64,000 nucleotides of DNA from Methylobacterium marchantiae (GCF_022179405.1 NZ_BPQT01000037.1:154206-218205), one strand, 5' to 3'; shown: positions 1-9,385, numbered from the stretch's first letter. Numbers and translations are program-made. The notes: generated by a model from the sequence alone, not told the origin.

Positions 1-266
1 ACGGCATCCACATCGTGCTGACCTCCCAGCGCCAGCAGCCCTTCGCACCGGATGCTTTCACGGGCCTCGGCCTCACCCTCGACGACAAGCGCCTCGTCGT
101 GGTGAAATCGATGCAGCATTTCCACGCCGCCTTCGCCCCCATCGCCAGCGAGGTCCGCTACGTCTCCGCTCCCGGCGCGGTCCCGCCGGATTACGGCGCG
201 ATCCCCTACACCAAGCGGGATCCCGTCTACTGGCCGCGTGTCGCCGACCCGTTCGCCCGAGATTGA
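1..266 (+). CDS. M81 family metallopeptidase (MlrC-like), C-terminal part
   Basis: Only the last 87 or so residues are in the window; the frame is open to the left edge. The segment ending in WPRVADPFARD, with VVKSMQHFHAAFAPIA and an APGA turn, matches the C-terminal domain of MlrC proteins, which hydrolyse linearised microcystin in sphingomonads and are otherwise of unknown substrate. The gene stops 20 bases before an M20 peptidase and heads a run of co-directional genes leading into a peptide ABC importer, so it probably acts on an imported peptide or amide. The catalytic zinc-binding N-terminal part lies outside the window and cannot be checked. Confidence 0.8.
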   Translation, partial: GIHIVLTSQRQQPFAPDAFTGLGLTLDDKRLVVVKSMQHFHAAFAPIASEVRYVSAPGAVPPDYGAIPYTKRDPVYWPRVADPFARD

Positions 267-286
267 TCGTTGGACAGGATTGATCG

Positions 287-1432
287 ATGAAGCCCATGGA
301 TGTCGACCTGAACGATCTGCCCTTCGACCTTCCCGGCATGCTCGCTGGTCTGCGCCCTTGGATCGCGTGCGAGAGCCCGACCCACGATCGGGTCGCGGTG
401 AACCGGATGATGGGCGTGGCCGCCCGCGACCTCGCCATGGCAGGCGCCACGGTGGAGACGATTCCCGGCCGGATGGGCTTCGGCGACTGCGTCCGCGCCC
501 GTTTCCCGCACCCGAACCGGGACGCGCCGGGCATCCTCGTCCTCGGCCATCTCGACACGGTCCATCCCGTCGGTACCCTGGCGGCGCTGCCCTGGCGGGT
601 CGAGGACGAGCGCTGCTACGGTCCCGGAATCCTCGACATGAAGGGCGGGAATTTCATTGCCCTCGAAGCCGTCAAGGCTCTGCGCAAGGCCGGAATCGGG
701 ACGCCGCTTCCCGTCACCTTTCTGCTCACCAGCGACGAAGAGGTCGGCAGCCCCTCCACCCGCGACCTGATCGAGGCGGAGGCCGTGCGTCATCGCTTCG
801 TGCTGGTGCCGGAGCCGGGCCAGCCGGGCGACGGCGTGCTCACCGGCCGCTACGCCATCGCCCGTTTCAACCTTGAGACCACCGGCCGGCCGAGCCATGC
901 CGGCGCCCGTCTCGGTGAGGGCCGCTCGGCGATCCGCGCCATGGCGCAGAAGATCATCGCCATCGAGGCGATGTCCGATTCCGACTGCACCTTCAGCGTC
1001 GGCATCGTCGCGGGCGGGCATTGGGTGAATTGCGTGCCCACCTCCTGCCGGGGCGAGGCCCTGAGCATGGCCAAGCGCCAGGGCGACCTCGACCGCGGCG
1101 TCGAGAGAATGCTGGCGCTGAGCGGCGAGGCGGACGGCGTCGCGTTCACGGTGACGCGGGGCGTCACCCGTCCCGTCTGGGAGCCCGACGCCGGAACCAT
1201 GGCGCTCTACGAGACCGCCCGCCGGATCGCCGCCGGCCTCGGCTCTGGCCTGCCGCACGAGAGCTTCGGCGGTGGCTCCGACGGCAACTTCACCGGCAAT
1301 CTCGGCATCCCTACCCTGGACGGCCTCGGTGCCTGCGGGGCCGGCTACCACACCCTCGACGAGCACGTACTCACCGCCTCGCTGCCGCACCGCGCCAGGC
1401 TTCTGGCCGGCCTGATGGCACGGCTCGAATGA
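287..1432 (+). CDS. M20 family metallopeptidase (carboxypeptidase G2-like)
   Basis: This 381-residue protein has the M20 zinc-peptidase signatures: GHLDTVHPVG (first zinc ligand and catalytic Asp), GPGILDMKGG (bridging Asp), TSDEEVGSP (catalytic Glu and ligand), and a C-terminal FGGGSDGN segment preceding the last His region. The central part (about residues 185-295) is the dimerisation domain. Family members remove C-terminal glutamate or other amino acids from peptides or deacylate amino acids; no signal peptide is visible, so a cytoplasmic role is likely. It lies 20 bases after the MlrC gene. The next gene could start at the ATGA overlapping its stop, but a later start fits better. Confidence 0.88.
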   Translation: MKPMDVDLNDLPFDLPGMLAGLRPWIACESPTHDRVAVNRMMGVAARDLAMAGATVETIPGRMGFGDCVRARFPHPNRDAPGILVLGHLDTVHPVGTLAALPWRVEDERCYGPGILDMKGGNFIALEAVKALRKAGIGTPLPVTFLLTSDEEVGSPSTRDLIEAEAVRHRFVLVPEPGQPGDGVLTGRYAIARFNLETTGRPSHAGARLGEGRSAIRAMAQKIIAIEAMSDSDCTFSVGIVAGGHWVNCVPTSCRGEALSMAKRQGDLDRGVERMLALSGEADGVAFTVTRGVTRPVWEPDAGTMALYETARRIAAGLGSGLPHESFGGGSDGNFTGNLGIPTLDGLGACGAGYHTLDEHVLTASLPHRARLLAGLMARLE

Positions 1433-1485
1433 ATACAACGGCCTGCATCCTGCATACACTTCGTCACGAGAGCCGCGATGCGGCG

Positions 1486-3105
1486 ATGGGGAAACGGTTC
1501 ATGCACAATGCTATCGGGGGTACGGTGATCGGGACGGGTCTTCTGGCGACGCTCGGCCTCGCGGTTCTGGCGTCCGTGGGTGCTCCCGGCCCGGCGATGG
1601 CTCAGGCCAAGCCCGTGACCATTCGCGCGGTGATGCATTCGGGCCTGCGGATCACCGACCCGATCATCACCACCGCCTACATCGCCCGCAACCACGGCTA
1701 CATGATCTACGACACGCTGTTCGCCACCGATGCGAGCTTCAAGGTCCAGCCGCAGATGGTGAAGGAGTACAGCGTCAGCGACGACACGCTCATCTACACC
1801 TTCACCTTGCGCGACGGGCTCAAGTTCCATGACGGCGCGCCGGTCACGTCTGCCGATTGCATCGCTTCGCTCCGGCGCTGGGGCAAGCGCGACAGCATGG
1901 GTCAGAAGCTCATGGAATACACCGCTTCCCTCGATGCGGTGGACGACAGGACCTTCACGCTGAAGCTGAAACAGCCCTACGGTCTCGTCCTGACGTCGCT
2001 CGGCAAGCCGTCGTCCAACGTGCCCTTCATCATGCCGAAACGCATCGCCGAGACCCCGGCTGACAAGAACGTGCCCGAGGAGATCGGTTCCGGGCCGTTC
2101 CGCTTCGTCAAGGGCGAGTTCCAGCCCGGACTGAAGGTCGTCTACGAGAAGAATCCCGACTACGTGCCCCGCTCCGAGGCGTCGAGCTGGACCTCGGGGG
2201 CCAAGGTGGTGAAGGTCGACCGGGTCGAGTGGCTCAACATCCCCGACTACCAGACCGCCGTGAACGCCCTCATCAACGGCGAGATCGACTATATCGAGCA
2301 GCCGCCGCACGACTTCCTGCCGATCCTGAAAGCGGCGCCCGGCATCCAGATCATCAACTACAATACGTTGGGCGTCTCCGGCATGCTCCGGATGAACTGG
2401 CTCAACCCGCCCTTCGACAACGAGAAGATCCGGCAGGCGGCGCTGCTGGCCGTCAACCAGCAGGACTATCTCGACGCCCAGATCGGCGACCCGGACTACA
2501 TGGTGCCGTGTCTGGCCATGTTCGTCTGCAACACCCCCAACGCCACCGATGCCGGCGCACCCAAGACCGACCTCGCCCGCGCCAAGCAGCTCCTCAAGGA
2601 GGGCGGCTACGACGGCAAGCCCATCGTCGTCATGCAGCCCACCGATCTCGCCATCGTCGCCCCGCTGGGACCGGTGACGGCCCAGGCCCTGCGCAAGATC
2701 GGCATGAATGTCGATCTGCAATCGATGGACTGGCAGACCCTGGTGGGACGTCGCGCCAAGCAGGACCCGGTGGATCAGGGCGGCTGGAACATCTTCCACA
2801 CCACCTGGGTCAATGCGGACATGCTCAACCCCGTGAGCAATGTCGGCATCAATGCGCGGGGCAAGAAAGGCGGCTTCTTCGGTTGGGCCGAGGATGCCGA
2901 GATCGAGACGATGCGCAACGCTTACGCGCTCGAAACCGATCCGGGAAAACAGGTCGCCATCGCCAAGGCCGTGCAGGAGCGGGCCTATGCAGTGGGCATG
3001 TACTACCCCACCGGCCAGTTCATCAGCCCGCTCGCTGCCGGCCCCAAACTGAAGGGCATCCTCGAAGCACCGGCGCCGGTGTTCTGGAACATCGAGAAGA
3101 AGTGA
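1486..3105 (+). CDS. ABC transporter substrate-binding protein, peptide (SBP family 5)
   Basis: The product is a periplasmic binding protein of the DppA/OppA type, about 539 residues. A signal peptide is clear: a basic start, a hydrophobic stretch (GTGLLATLGLAVLASVGA) and a cut site near AMAQA. The mature protein has family features such as the DGLKFHDGAPVTSADC segment and the later LKEGGYDGKP region. Possible starts are ATG 1429 (overlapping the previous stop), ATG 1486 and ATG 1501; I chose 1486 because it leaves a normal-length signal peptide. It would capture peptides for the permeases and ATPase that follow. The exact ligand cannot be read from sequence, but the two flanking peptidases suggest an unusual peptide or amide. 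Confidence 0.88.
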   Translation: MGKRFMHNAIGGTVIGTGLLATLGLAVLASVGAPGPAMAQAKPVTIRAVMHSGLRITDPIITTAYIARNHGYMIYDTLFATDASFKVQPQMVKEYSVSDDTLIYTFTLRDGLKFHDGAPVTSADCIASLRRWGKRDSMGQKLMEYTASLDAVDDRTFTLKLKQPYGLVLTSLGKPSSNVPFIMPKRIAETPADKNVPEEIGSGPFRFVKGEFQPGLKVVYEKNPDYVPRSEASSWTSGAKVVKVDRVEWLNIPDYQTAVNALINGEIDYIEQPPHDFLPILKAAPGIQIINYNTLGVSGMLRMNWLNPPFDNEKIRQAALLAVNQQDYLDAQIGDPDYMVPCLAMFVCNTPNATDAGAPKTDLARAKQLLKEGGYDGKPIVVMQPTDLAIVAPLGPVTAQALRKIGMNVDLQSMDWQTLVGRRAKQDPVDQGGWNIFHTTWVNADMLNPVSNVGINARGKKGGFFGWAEDAEIETMRNAYALETDPGKQVAIAKAVQERAYAVGMYYPTGQFISPLAAGPKLKGILEAPAPVFWNIEKK

Positions 3106-3115
3106 GGTTCGCACG

Positions 3116-3253
3116 GCGTCCCCTTTCCCCTCTGCGGGAGAGGGTGGCCCGCGAAGCGGGTCGGGAGCGCGTTCTCCTGAAGGGTCGCTCTCGTTTCCCG
3201 ACCCTCGCTGATGCGACGCCTCCCCTGCCCCGCGGAGGGGAAGGGATCACGCC
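3116..3253 (+). repeat. palindromic intergenic repeat (REP/BIME-like)
   Basis: The gap between the binding protein and the first permease is filled by an imperfect inverted repeat. Its left arm contains tcccctctgcgggagaggg and its right arm, read on the other strand, contains tcccctccgcggggcagggg. GC-rich elements of this pattern are scattered between genes in many alphaproteobacterial genomes. Lying inside an operon, it could form an mRNA hairpin that sets the high ratio of binding protein to permease usual in such systems; that role is inference. Confidence 0.6.
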
Positions 3254-3284
3254 ATGACCCATCCGAGACATTGGAGATCCCCGC

Positions 3285-4226
<942 letters not shown>

Positions 4227-4243
4227 GCGCCGAGAATCGGACG

Positions 4244-5122
4244 ATGCCCTCCCCGGTCACCTCCCCTCTGGCCTCGCGGCTCGCGACGCTGCCGCCGGCT
4301 TTGCGCCATCCGGGCGTGCTCTTCGGGCTCGCGGTCCTGCTGATCGTCGGGCTCGCGGCGCTCGCCGCCCCCTTCCTCTGGACCGGCGACCCGATCCTGC
4401 TGCGCCCGCGCCTGCGCCTGAAGCCACCGTCGAGCGTGGCCTGGCTCGGGACCGACGCGTTCGGGCGCGACGTGTGGACCCGCGTCGTCTACGGCGCCCG
4501 CGTGTCGCTCGCCATCGGCTTCTCCGTGGCGGCCTCTGCCGTGCTGATCGGCCTCTTCATCGGGCTCGTCGCCGGCTACCTGCGCCGCCTCGACGCGGTG
4601 GTGATGCGGATCATGGACGGCATCATGGCGATCCCGTCGATCCTGCTCGCCATCGCCATGGTGACCTTGTCGGGCGCCGGGATCGGCACGGTGATCGTCG
4701 CTATCGCCATCCCCGAGATCCCGCGGGTGGCGCGCCTCGTGCGCAGCGTCGTGCTGTCGGTGCGCTCAGAGCCCTATGTCGAGGCGGCGATCGGCGCCGG
4801 CACCCGCCTGCCGATGCTGCTGATCCGCCACGTCCTGCCCAACACCATCGCGCCACTCATCGTCCAGGGCACCTATGTCTGCGCCTCGGCGATCCTGACC
4901 GAGGCGATCCTCAGCTTCCTCGGCGCCGGCATCCCCACAGAGATCCCGAGCTGGGGCAACATCATGGCCGAGGGCCGGCAATCCTTCCAGATCGCGCCCT
5001 GGGTGATCCTGTTCCCGGGCCTCTGCGTCGCCGCCACCGTGCTCGCCGTGAACGTCATCGGCGACGGCCTGCGCGATGCCCTCGACCCGCGCACCGCGCG
5101 TCGCGTCGGAGCCCTGCGATGA
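4244..5122 (+). CDS. ABC transporter permease, DppC/OppC type
   Basis: This second permease (292 residues from ATG 4244) has the DppC pattern: an N-terminal membrane span (FGLAVLLIVGLAALAAPFL), then WLGTDAFGRDVWTRVVYGARVSL before the transport core, and the EAA loop around EAAIGAGTRLPMLLIRHVLPN. It ends with a final span and ALDPR, typical of the family. A TTG at 4223 overlapping the previous stop is an alternative start. The protein pairs with the upstream permease to form the membrane channel of the peptide importer. Confidence 0.92.
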   Translation: MPSPVTSPLASRLATLPPALRHPGVLFGLAVLLIVGLAALAAPFLWTGDPILLRPRLRLKPPSSVAWLGTDAFGRDVWTRVVYGARVSLAIGFSVAASAVLIGLFIGLVAGYLRRLDAVVMRIMDGIMAIPSILLAIAMVTLSGAGIGTVIVAIAIPEIPRVARLVRSVVLSVRSEPYVEAAIGAGTRLPMLLIRHVLPNTIAPLIVQGTYVCASAILTEAILSFLGAGIPTEIPSWGNIMAEGRQSFQIAPWVILFPGLCVAATVLAVNVIGDGLRDALDPRTARRVGALR

Positions 5123-5136
5123 AAGGAGACCCGGCG

Positions 5137-6750
5137 ATGAGCCAGCCCGTCCTCTCCATCACCGGCCTCACCGTGCCGCTGCCTTACGGGGCCGACCGGG
5201 CCAACGCCATCGAGGGCCTGTCGCTCAGCGTCGGAGCGAACGAAATCGTCTGCGTCGTCGGCGAATCCGGCTCGGGCAAGTCGGTCACGGCGAGCGCCGT
5301 GATGGGGTTGCTGCCGCCCGCTCTCAAACCCTCGGCGGGCGAGATTCTGCTCCAGGGCGAGGACATCCTGAAGGTCGCTCCCGCACGCCTGCGCGCTCTG
5401 CGCGGCAGCCGCATGGCGATGGTGTTCCAGGAGCCGATGACGGCGCTGAATCCGGTGCTCAAGGTCGGCGAGCAGATCGCCGAGATGCTGGAGGCGCATG
5501 CGGGACGCTCGGGCCGCGAGGCACGCCGTAGCCGTGTCCTCGACCTCCTCGGGGACGTGCATCTGCCCGATCCGCCGAGCCTGGCGAAGGCCTACCCGCA
5601 TCAGCTTTCCGGTGGGCAGCGCCAGCGCGTCATGATCGCCATGGCGCTCGCCAATGATCCTGCCCTGATCATCGCCGACGAGCCGACCACGGCTCTGGAC
5701 GTCACCACCCAGGCGCAGATCCTCAAGCTGCTGAAGGAGCTGCAGGCCCGCCGCAATGCCGGCATCCTGTTCATCACCCACGATTTCGGAGTCGTCTCGC
5801 AGATCGCTGACCGGGTCGTGGTGATGCAGAGAGGGCGCCTCGTGGAGGAGGGTAGAGCCGACGAGGTGCTGACCCGGCCCCGCGATCCCTATACCCGCAT
5901 GCTCATCGCGGCGGTTCCCAGTGCCGAGCCGCCGCCTGCCCGTCCGAGACAGCAGGCGGCGGCACCCATCCTCGCCGTACGCGACCTCACCAAGACCTAT
6001 GGCGGCCGCGGCCTGTTCGGCGGCGGACGCGCGGTGACGGCTCTCGACGGCGTCAGCCTCGCTCTCCAACCGGGCGAGACCCTCGGCATCGTCGGGGAGT
6101 CGGGCTCCGGCAAGTCGACCCTGGCACGTTGCGTCGCCCGCTTCGTCGACCCGTCCGCCGGCCATATCCGCATCGGCGGCGACGATATCGCCCTGCTGCC
6201 GCCTCGGGAGCTGCGCCCCTACAGGCGCCGGGTGCAGATGGTGTTCCAGGACCCCTACCGCTCCCTCAACCCGCGCCGGAAGGTGGGCCAGTCGATCATC
6301 GAGGGACCGATGAATTACGGCCTGTCGAAGGAGGCGGCGTTGGCGAGGGCGGCGCGTCTCCTCGACCTCGTCAATCTGGAGAAAGGTGCGCTCGACCGCT
6401 ATCCGCACGAATTCTCCGGCGGCCAGCGCCAACGCATCGCCATTGCCCGGGCGCTGGCCATGGAGCCGGACGTGCTCATCGCCGACGAGGCGGTCTCCGC
6501 CCTCGACGTCTCGGTGCAGCGTCAGGTGCTCGAATTGCTGGAGGACATCCGCGAGCGGTTGAACCTCTCGATCCTGTTCATCACCCACGACCTGCGCGTG
6601 GCGGCCCGCCTCTGCGACCGGCTCGTGGTGATGCTCGGCGGCCGGATCGTCGAGGAGGGACCGACCGCCGCGCTCTTCGCCAACCCGCGCCATGCCTACA
6701 CGCAGGCGCTGTTCGCGGCGGCTCCCAAGCTTCGGCTGGCGGCGAGCTGA
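5137..6750 (+). CDS. dipeptide ABC transporter ATP-binding protein, fused DppD-DppF
   Basis: This 537-residue protein carries two complete ABC ATPase domains in one chain. The first has Walker A GESGSGKS near residue 42, signature LSGGQRQRV near 157, and [11 protein letters not shown]; the second has Walker A GESGSGKS near 319, signature FSGGQRQRI near 426, and [11 protein letters not shown]. Many organisms use two separate genes for these subunits; the fused form is common in Rhizobiales. ATG 5137 is preceded by aaaggaga, a strong ribosome binding site, whereas ATG 5119 merely overlaps the previous stop. In the second Walker B region the usual PT after the Glu is replaced by AV, a normal variant in DppF-like domains. 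It powers the importer encoded just upstream. Confidence 0.92.
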   Translation: MSQPVLSITGLTVPLPYGADRANAIEGLSLSVGANEIVCVVGESGSGKSVTASAVMGLLPPALKPSAGEILLQGEDILKVAPARLRALRGSRMAMVFQEPMTALNPVLKVGEQIAEMLEAHAGRSGREARRSRVLDLLGDVHLPDPPSLAKAYPHQLSGGQRQRVMIAMALANDPALIIADEPTTALDVTTQAQILKLLKELQARRNAGILFITHDFGVVSQIADRVVVMQRGRLVEEGRADEVLTRPRDPYTRMLIAAVPSAEPPPARPRQQAAAPILAVRDLTKTYGGRGLFGGGRAVTALDGVSLALQPGETLGIVGESGSGKSTLARCVARFVDPSAGHIRIGGDDIALLPPRELRPYRRRVQMVFQDPYRSLNPRRKVGQSIIEGPMNYGLSKEAALARAARLLDLVNLEKGALDRYPHEFSGGQRQRIAIARALAMEPDVLIADEAVSALDVSVQRQVLELLEDIRERLNLSILFITHDLRVAARLCDRLVVMLGGRIVEEGPTAALFANPRHAYTQALFAAAPKLRLAAS

Positions 6751-6784
6751 TCGGGTGCGCCCTCCGTCGGTCGGCTCGTTGCGC

Positions 6785-7299
6785 TCATGCCGGCTCGCAG
6801 ATGTCGGCTGAGTGCAGGGGCAGGTCCGAGTCTGTCCCGGGGAAATCCTGCCTTGCCTCTCCGGTCGCCGATATCGGTTCACGCGATGGGTCGCCCAGCG
6901 GACCGGCATGAAGCCGGGCCATCAGCTCTGCGATGGCCTCCGGCAGATCGGCTTCGTGATCGACGCCGAAGGCGAGGTCGAGAGCGGGCATCGCGCTGCG
7001 CAAAAGCGATCGAGGCGCGACCGCGGCGGAACGGGATCGCTCAGATTCCGTAAGGGCGATCTGCAGGAAGGTCGTGCAGAGGATGGTGGTCGGTAGGGCG
7101 AGCATGGCTTCAACGTGGGGTGCGTGACGCACCTGCGCGGAGATCCGCCATCGTCCGATCGCGGCGGCCCGTCTCGCGAAGGCTACCCAAGCTAGGCCGT
7201 GCCGGTTGAACCGAACCTGAAGGGCTTGTGCGGGCGCATCCGGGTCCGGCCATTCGCGCGGGACGGGACGAGGTGACCGCGTTGACGATGAAACCGAGC
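6785..7299 (-). CDS. hypothetical protein, uncertain
   Basis: An open frame on the minus strand, extending up to position 7432, could encode a protein with helical character (GLAWVAFARRAAAIGRWRI, then a hydrophobic MLALPTTILCTTFLQIAL stretch). I recognise no family, although the pattern of short amphipathic helices is reminiscent of phasin-type granule proteins. The first 40-odd residues of the longest frame look random, are rich in Arg and Ser, and overlap the small secreted-peptide gene at 7359-7511, so the real start is probably internal; the left-over coordinates here are approximate. It may also be a decayed gene. Confidence 0.3.
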
Positions 7300-7358
7300 C
7301 GTCCGATGTCTGGCGCACACAGAAGACCGACGGTTCCTGAAAGTTCTCTGCGTCGGGA

Positions 7359-7511
7359 TCAGATGTAGTGCCGGAACACGACCTGGCTCTGGATGTCCTG
7401 CGTGCCGCTGCGCTCGCATCCCTCGGCCGCATTGCGACCGGCCATCACGGATGTCGGCAGGATCAGGGTGACGAGGGCGAGCAGCCAGCGGAAGGGACGT
7501 GCAGCTGTCAT
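7359..7511 (-). CDS. small secreted protein, 50 residues, unknown
   Basis: A 50-codon gene runs from ATG at 7511 to a TGA at 7359-7361. It begins with a textbook signal peptide: MTAARPFRW, then LLALVTLILPTSVMA with a likely cut before GRNAAEG. The mature part would be only about 26 residues, with a single Cys (EGCERSG), ending QVVFRHYI. The ATG is preceded by caggagcccgac, giving an AGGAG ribosome binding site at ideal spacing, which supports real translation. No family is recognised. It stands alone between non-coding stretches. Confidence 0.55.
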   Translation of the reverse strand: MTAARPFRWLLALVTLILPTSVMAGRNAAEGCERSGTQDIQSQVVFRHYI

Positions 7512-7848
7512 GTCGGGCTCCTGGACTCTGTCGGGATCAGGTCGTCACCGTGTGATCGTGCGCAGACATTGCCTGAATATTTCATGGCCGAGCTCTGACC
7601 CTCTCGCGGTGCTCGGGCGCACTTCGGCGCCCGGCGGCTGCGGCAAAACAGGACTCCGGGAGCGGTGCGGTCACCGGAGCAGAGAAGATGAGCATCCCGG
7701 GGCGTTCGGCATGCATCGCCGTCGATCCAGCCCAGGGTCGTCGATCTGCAGTTTCGAGACATAGTGATCGATCGCGTCACCCTGCGCCCCCGCTCATCGA
7801 AACACATCCCGGTCTCGATGAGTTGGTTCCGACGCGGACCGAAACGAG
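7512..7848. other. intergenic stretch without a recognisable gene
   Basis: Open frames on both strands here are Arg- or Ser-rich and lack convincing ribosome binding sites or family resemblance. The right end abuts the terminator of pqqA and the left end holds the ribosome binding site of the small secreted peptide gene, so the stretch presumably also carries that gene's promoter. I see no RNA gene. Confidence 0.5.
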
Positions 7849-7868
7849 AAAAGCCGCCCGAAGGCGGC
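7849..7868 (-). terminator. intrinsic terminator of pqqA
   Basis: On the minus strand a perfect 6-bp GC stem (gccgcc/ggcggc) closes a ttcg tetraloop and is followed at once by tttt. It lies 60 bases after the pqqA stop codon and before any other gene, so pqqA forms a single-gene transcript. Confidence 0.8.
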
Positions 7869-7927
7869 CTTTCCAAGAGATGATCATCTCGTCGATGGCG
7901 AAGGAAGCCCGAAGGCTCCCGGTTCGC

Positions 7928-8017
7928 TTAGTTGAAGGTGTCGATCTCAGCCGACTCGTAGCTGGTGACTTCCATGCCGACACACACTTCCTGAACGACG
8001 GGGGCAGTCCAAGCCAT
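7928..8017 (-). CDS. pqqA: pyrroloquinoline quinone precursor peptide PqqA
   Basis: The 29-residue peptide starts MAWTAPVVQEVCVGMEV and continues TSYESAEIDTFN. PqqA is the ribosomal substrate that PqqD presents and PqqE cross-links to build the redox cofactor PQQ, used by methanol and alcohol dehydrogenases in methylotrophs. The cross-linked residues are present: Glu16 and Tyr20 in the E-V-T-S-Y motif. The ATG follows caggagaaacatc, a strong ribosome binding site. No pqqB, pqqC, pqqD or pqqE follows: an intrinsic terminator lies 60 bases downstream, so this is a stand-alone copy rather than the head of the biosynthesis operon. It probably supplies extra precursor to enzymes encoded elsewhere. 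Its short length means routine gene finding easily misses it. Confidence 0.92.
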   Translation of the reverse strand: MAWTAPVVQEVCVGMEVTSYESAEIDTFN

Positions 8018-8038
8018 GATGTTTCTCCTGAATTTCAA

Positions 8039-8054
8039 GTCTTCTTAAGAAGAC
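8039..8054. promoter_or_regulatory. 16-bp perfect palindrome upstream of pqqA
   Basis: The sequence gtcttcttaagaagac is its own reverse complement. It ends 21 bases before the pqqA start codon, just upstream of the ribosome binding site. It could be an operator for a dimeric regulator or an mRNA hairpin in the pqqA leader; sequence alone does not distinguish these. Confidence 0.5.
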
Positions 8055-8213
8055 ATCTCACATACGCGGCACGACCGCGCTTGAGAGACACCTATTGCTT
8101 GGTGCTCGCCAAAGCAAGACGGAATGCGGAAATATCGTGCAGGATTCCCTTAGTTTTCTCTCATGGAACGTGATCGGAAACGCCACGCGAGCAAGGTGAG
8201 GGCATTCCAGCCG

Positions 8214-9029
8214 TCACGTACGGGCAAAGGCCGCAGCATCCGCCACCTGATCCTCGCTCGGGATCATCCCGGTATAGAGCACGAACTGCTCCAGGGCCTG
8301 CAAAACCACGACCTCGTGACCGGTGATGCAGCGTTTGCCCGAGCGCTCGGCCGCGAGGAGGAAAGGCGTCATCGAAGGAAGGGCCACCACATCGAAGGCG
8401 ATGTCGCAGGCCGCGATCAGCGAGAGCGGAAAGGCGAGTGTCTCTGCCTCCGGCCCTTCCATGCCCAGCGGAGTGACGTTGATGAGGAGCGGCGCCGGCG
8501 CCTCGCCGATCTCGGGATGCCAGCCATAGCCGTAGCGTTCCGCCAGCGCCCGGCCGGCTCCCTCGTTGCGGGCGATCACCCGGCCCTGCGTGAAGCCCGC
8601 ATCGCGGAGGGCCGCGACCACGGCCTTGGCCATGCCGCCGGAGCCGCGCAGGAGGAAAGGCGTACGCGGATCGATGCCGTGATTCCGGAGGACCAGGCGG
8701 ATGGCGACGTAATCGGTATTGTGGCCGGTCAGCCGTCCCGCCTCGTTGACCACCGTGTTGACGCTGTCGATCGCGGCCGCGGAGGCTTCGAGCCCATCGA
8801 GAAGCGGGATCACCGCCTCCTTGAATGGCATGGAGACGGCACAGCCTCGGATGCCCAATGCCCGGATACCACCGATCGCGGCAGGCAAGTCGGTGGTGGT
8901 GAAGGCCTTGTAGACGTAGTCGAGCTTCATGAGCTCGTAGAGCCGATTGTGGAAGCGCGAACCGAAATGGCCAGGGTGTCCCGAAAGGGACATGCACAAC
9001 GTGGTTTCACGTCCGATCGGCGGCTTCAT
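8214..9029 (-). CDS. shikimate dehydrogenase-like oxidoreductase (AroE family)
   Basis: The 271-residue protein has the two-domain AroE layout: an N-terminal substrate domain and a C-terminal NAD(P) domain with a GSGGMAKAVVAAL nucleotide loop near residue 125. The catalytic Lys is in SMPFKEAV and the Asp in GHNTDYVA, so it is probably active. The usual N-V-T-x-P-x-K motif is altered to A-V-S-M-P-F-K and the substrate Ser region reads CMSLSGHPGHFGSRFHN, which points to a side branch of the family (quinate/shikimate or an aminoshikimate-like substrate) rather than the housekeeping AroE. ATG 9029 has GGAG at good spacing; ATG 9035 is too close to it. No aromatic-pathway gene is adjacent. Confidence 0.82.
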   Translation of the reverse strand: MKPPIGRETTLCMSLSGHPGHFGSRFHNRLYELMKLDYVYKAFTTTDLPAAIGGIRALGIRGCAVSMPFKEAVIPLLDGLEASAAAIDSVNTVVNEAGRLTGHNTDYVAIRLVLRNHGIDPRTPFLLRGSGGMAKAVVAALRDAGFTQGRVIARNEGAGRALAERYGYGWHPEIGEAPAPLLINVTPLGMEGPEAETLAFPLSLIAACDIAFDVVALPSMTPFLLAAERSGKRCITGHEVVVLQALEQFVLYTGMIPSEDQVADAAAFART

Positions 9030-9119
9030 CGTCATCTCCGATAGGCCGGAGGCGCGGATTGTCCCGCGTTCCGGCATCGGAGGGATATCATGTCATGAGC
9101 CAGCTCTCATGGGCCGATT

Positions 9120-9151
9120 CCCATGGATAGGGCGTCCCATGGATAGGGCCG
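9120..9151. repeat. 16-bp tandem duplication
   Basis: The unit cccatggatagggcgt is followed directly by cccatggatagggccg, two copies differing in the last two bases, in the gap between the AroE-like gene and the DUF2735 gene. Confidence 0.7.
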
Positions 9152-9157
9152 TGTCCG

Positions 9158-9385
9158 TCAGATCTTGCGGGTGCGCCCGTCGTCGCGGATAGCCTCGGCA
9201 TGGTACCAGCTGTCACCGAAATCCATCCGGGGAAGGTCAGCTGTCTGGGTCATGCGGGCGCCGAGATCCACCACGGCATTGCTGCCCTTGCGAATGCTCG
9301 TCGAATAGGCACGCGGTGCGACTGCGTCCTTTCTGGGCAAAAAAGCAAATATTTCAGCCGATTGCCGAGGGAGATTCATAGTCAT
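9158..9385 (-). CDS. DUF2735 family small protein
   Basis: A 75-residue protein beginning MTMNLPRQSAEIFAF and ending near DFGDSWYHAEAIRDDGR. The N-terminal NLPRQSA-I-F pattern and the C-terminal DFG-x-WYH-x-AI pattern are those of DUF2735, a small family of unknown function found in Rhizobiales. ATG 9385 was chosen because ggaga lies 9-10 bases before it; the much longer upstream open frame is Arg/Ser-rich and has no such site. It is a single gene facing away from the ferritin-like gene. Confidence 0.75.
   Translation of the reverse strand: MTMNLPRQSAEIFAFLPRKDAVAPRAYSTSIRKGSNAVVDLGARMTQTADLPRMDFGDSWYHAEAIRDDGRTRKI

Noticed and set aside
227-1459. Long minus-strand frame opposite the M20 peptidase
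   Set aside because: High-GC DNA gives long antisense frames; the plus strand has all catalytic motifs of a peptidase.
1345-3114. 589-codon minus-strand frame opposite the binding protein
   Set aside because: Antisense shadow rich in His, Arg and Gly; the plus strand encodes a signal peptide and a family 5 binding protein.
7688-8173. Plus-strand frame spanning the pqqA locus
   Set aside because: It runs antisense through pqqA and its terminator; residues look random and there is no ribosome binding site.
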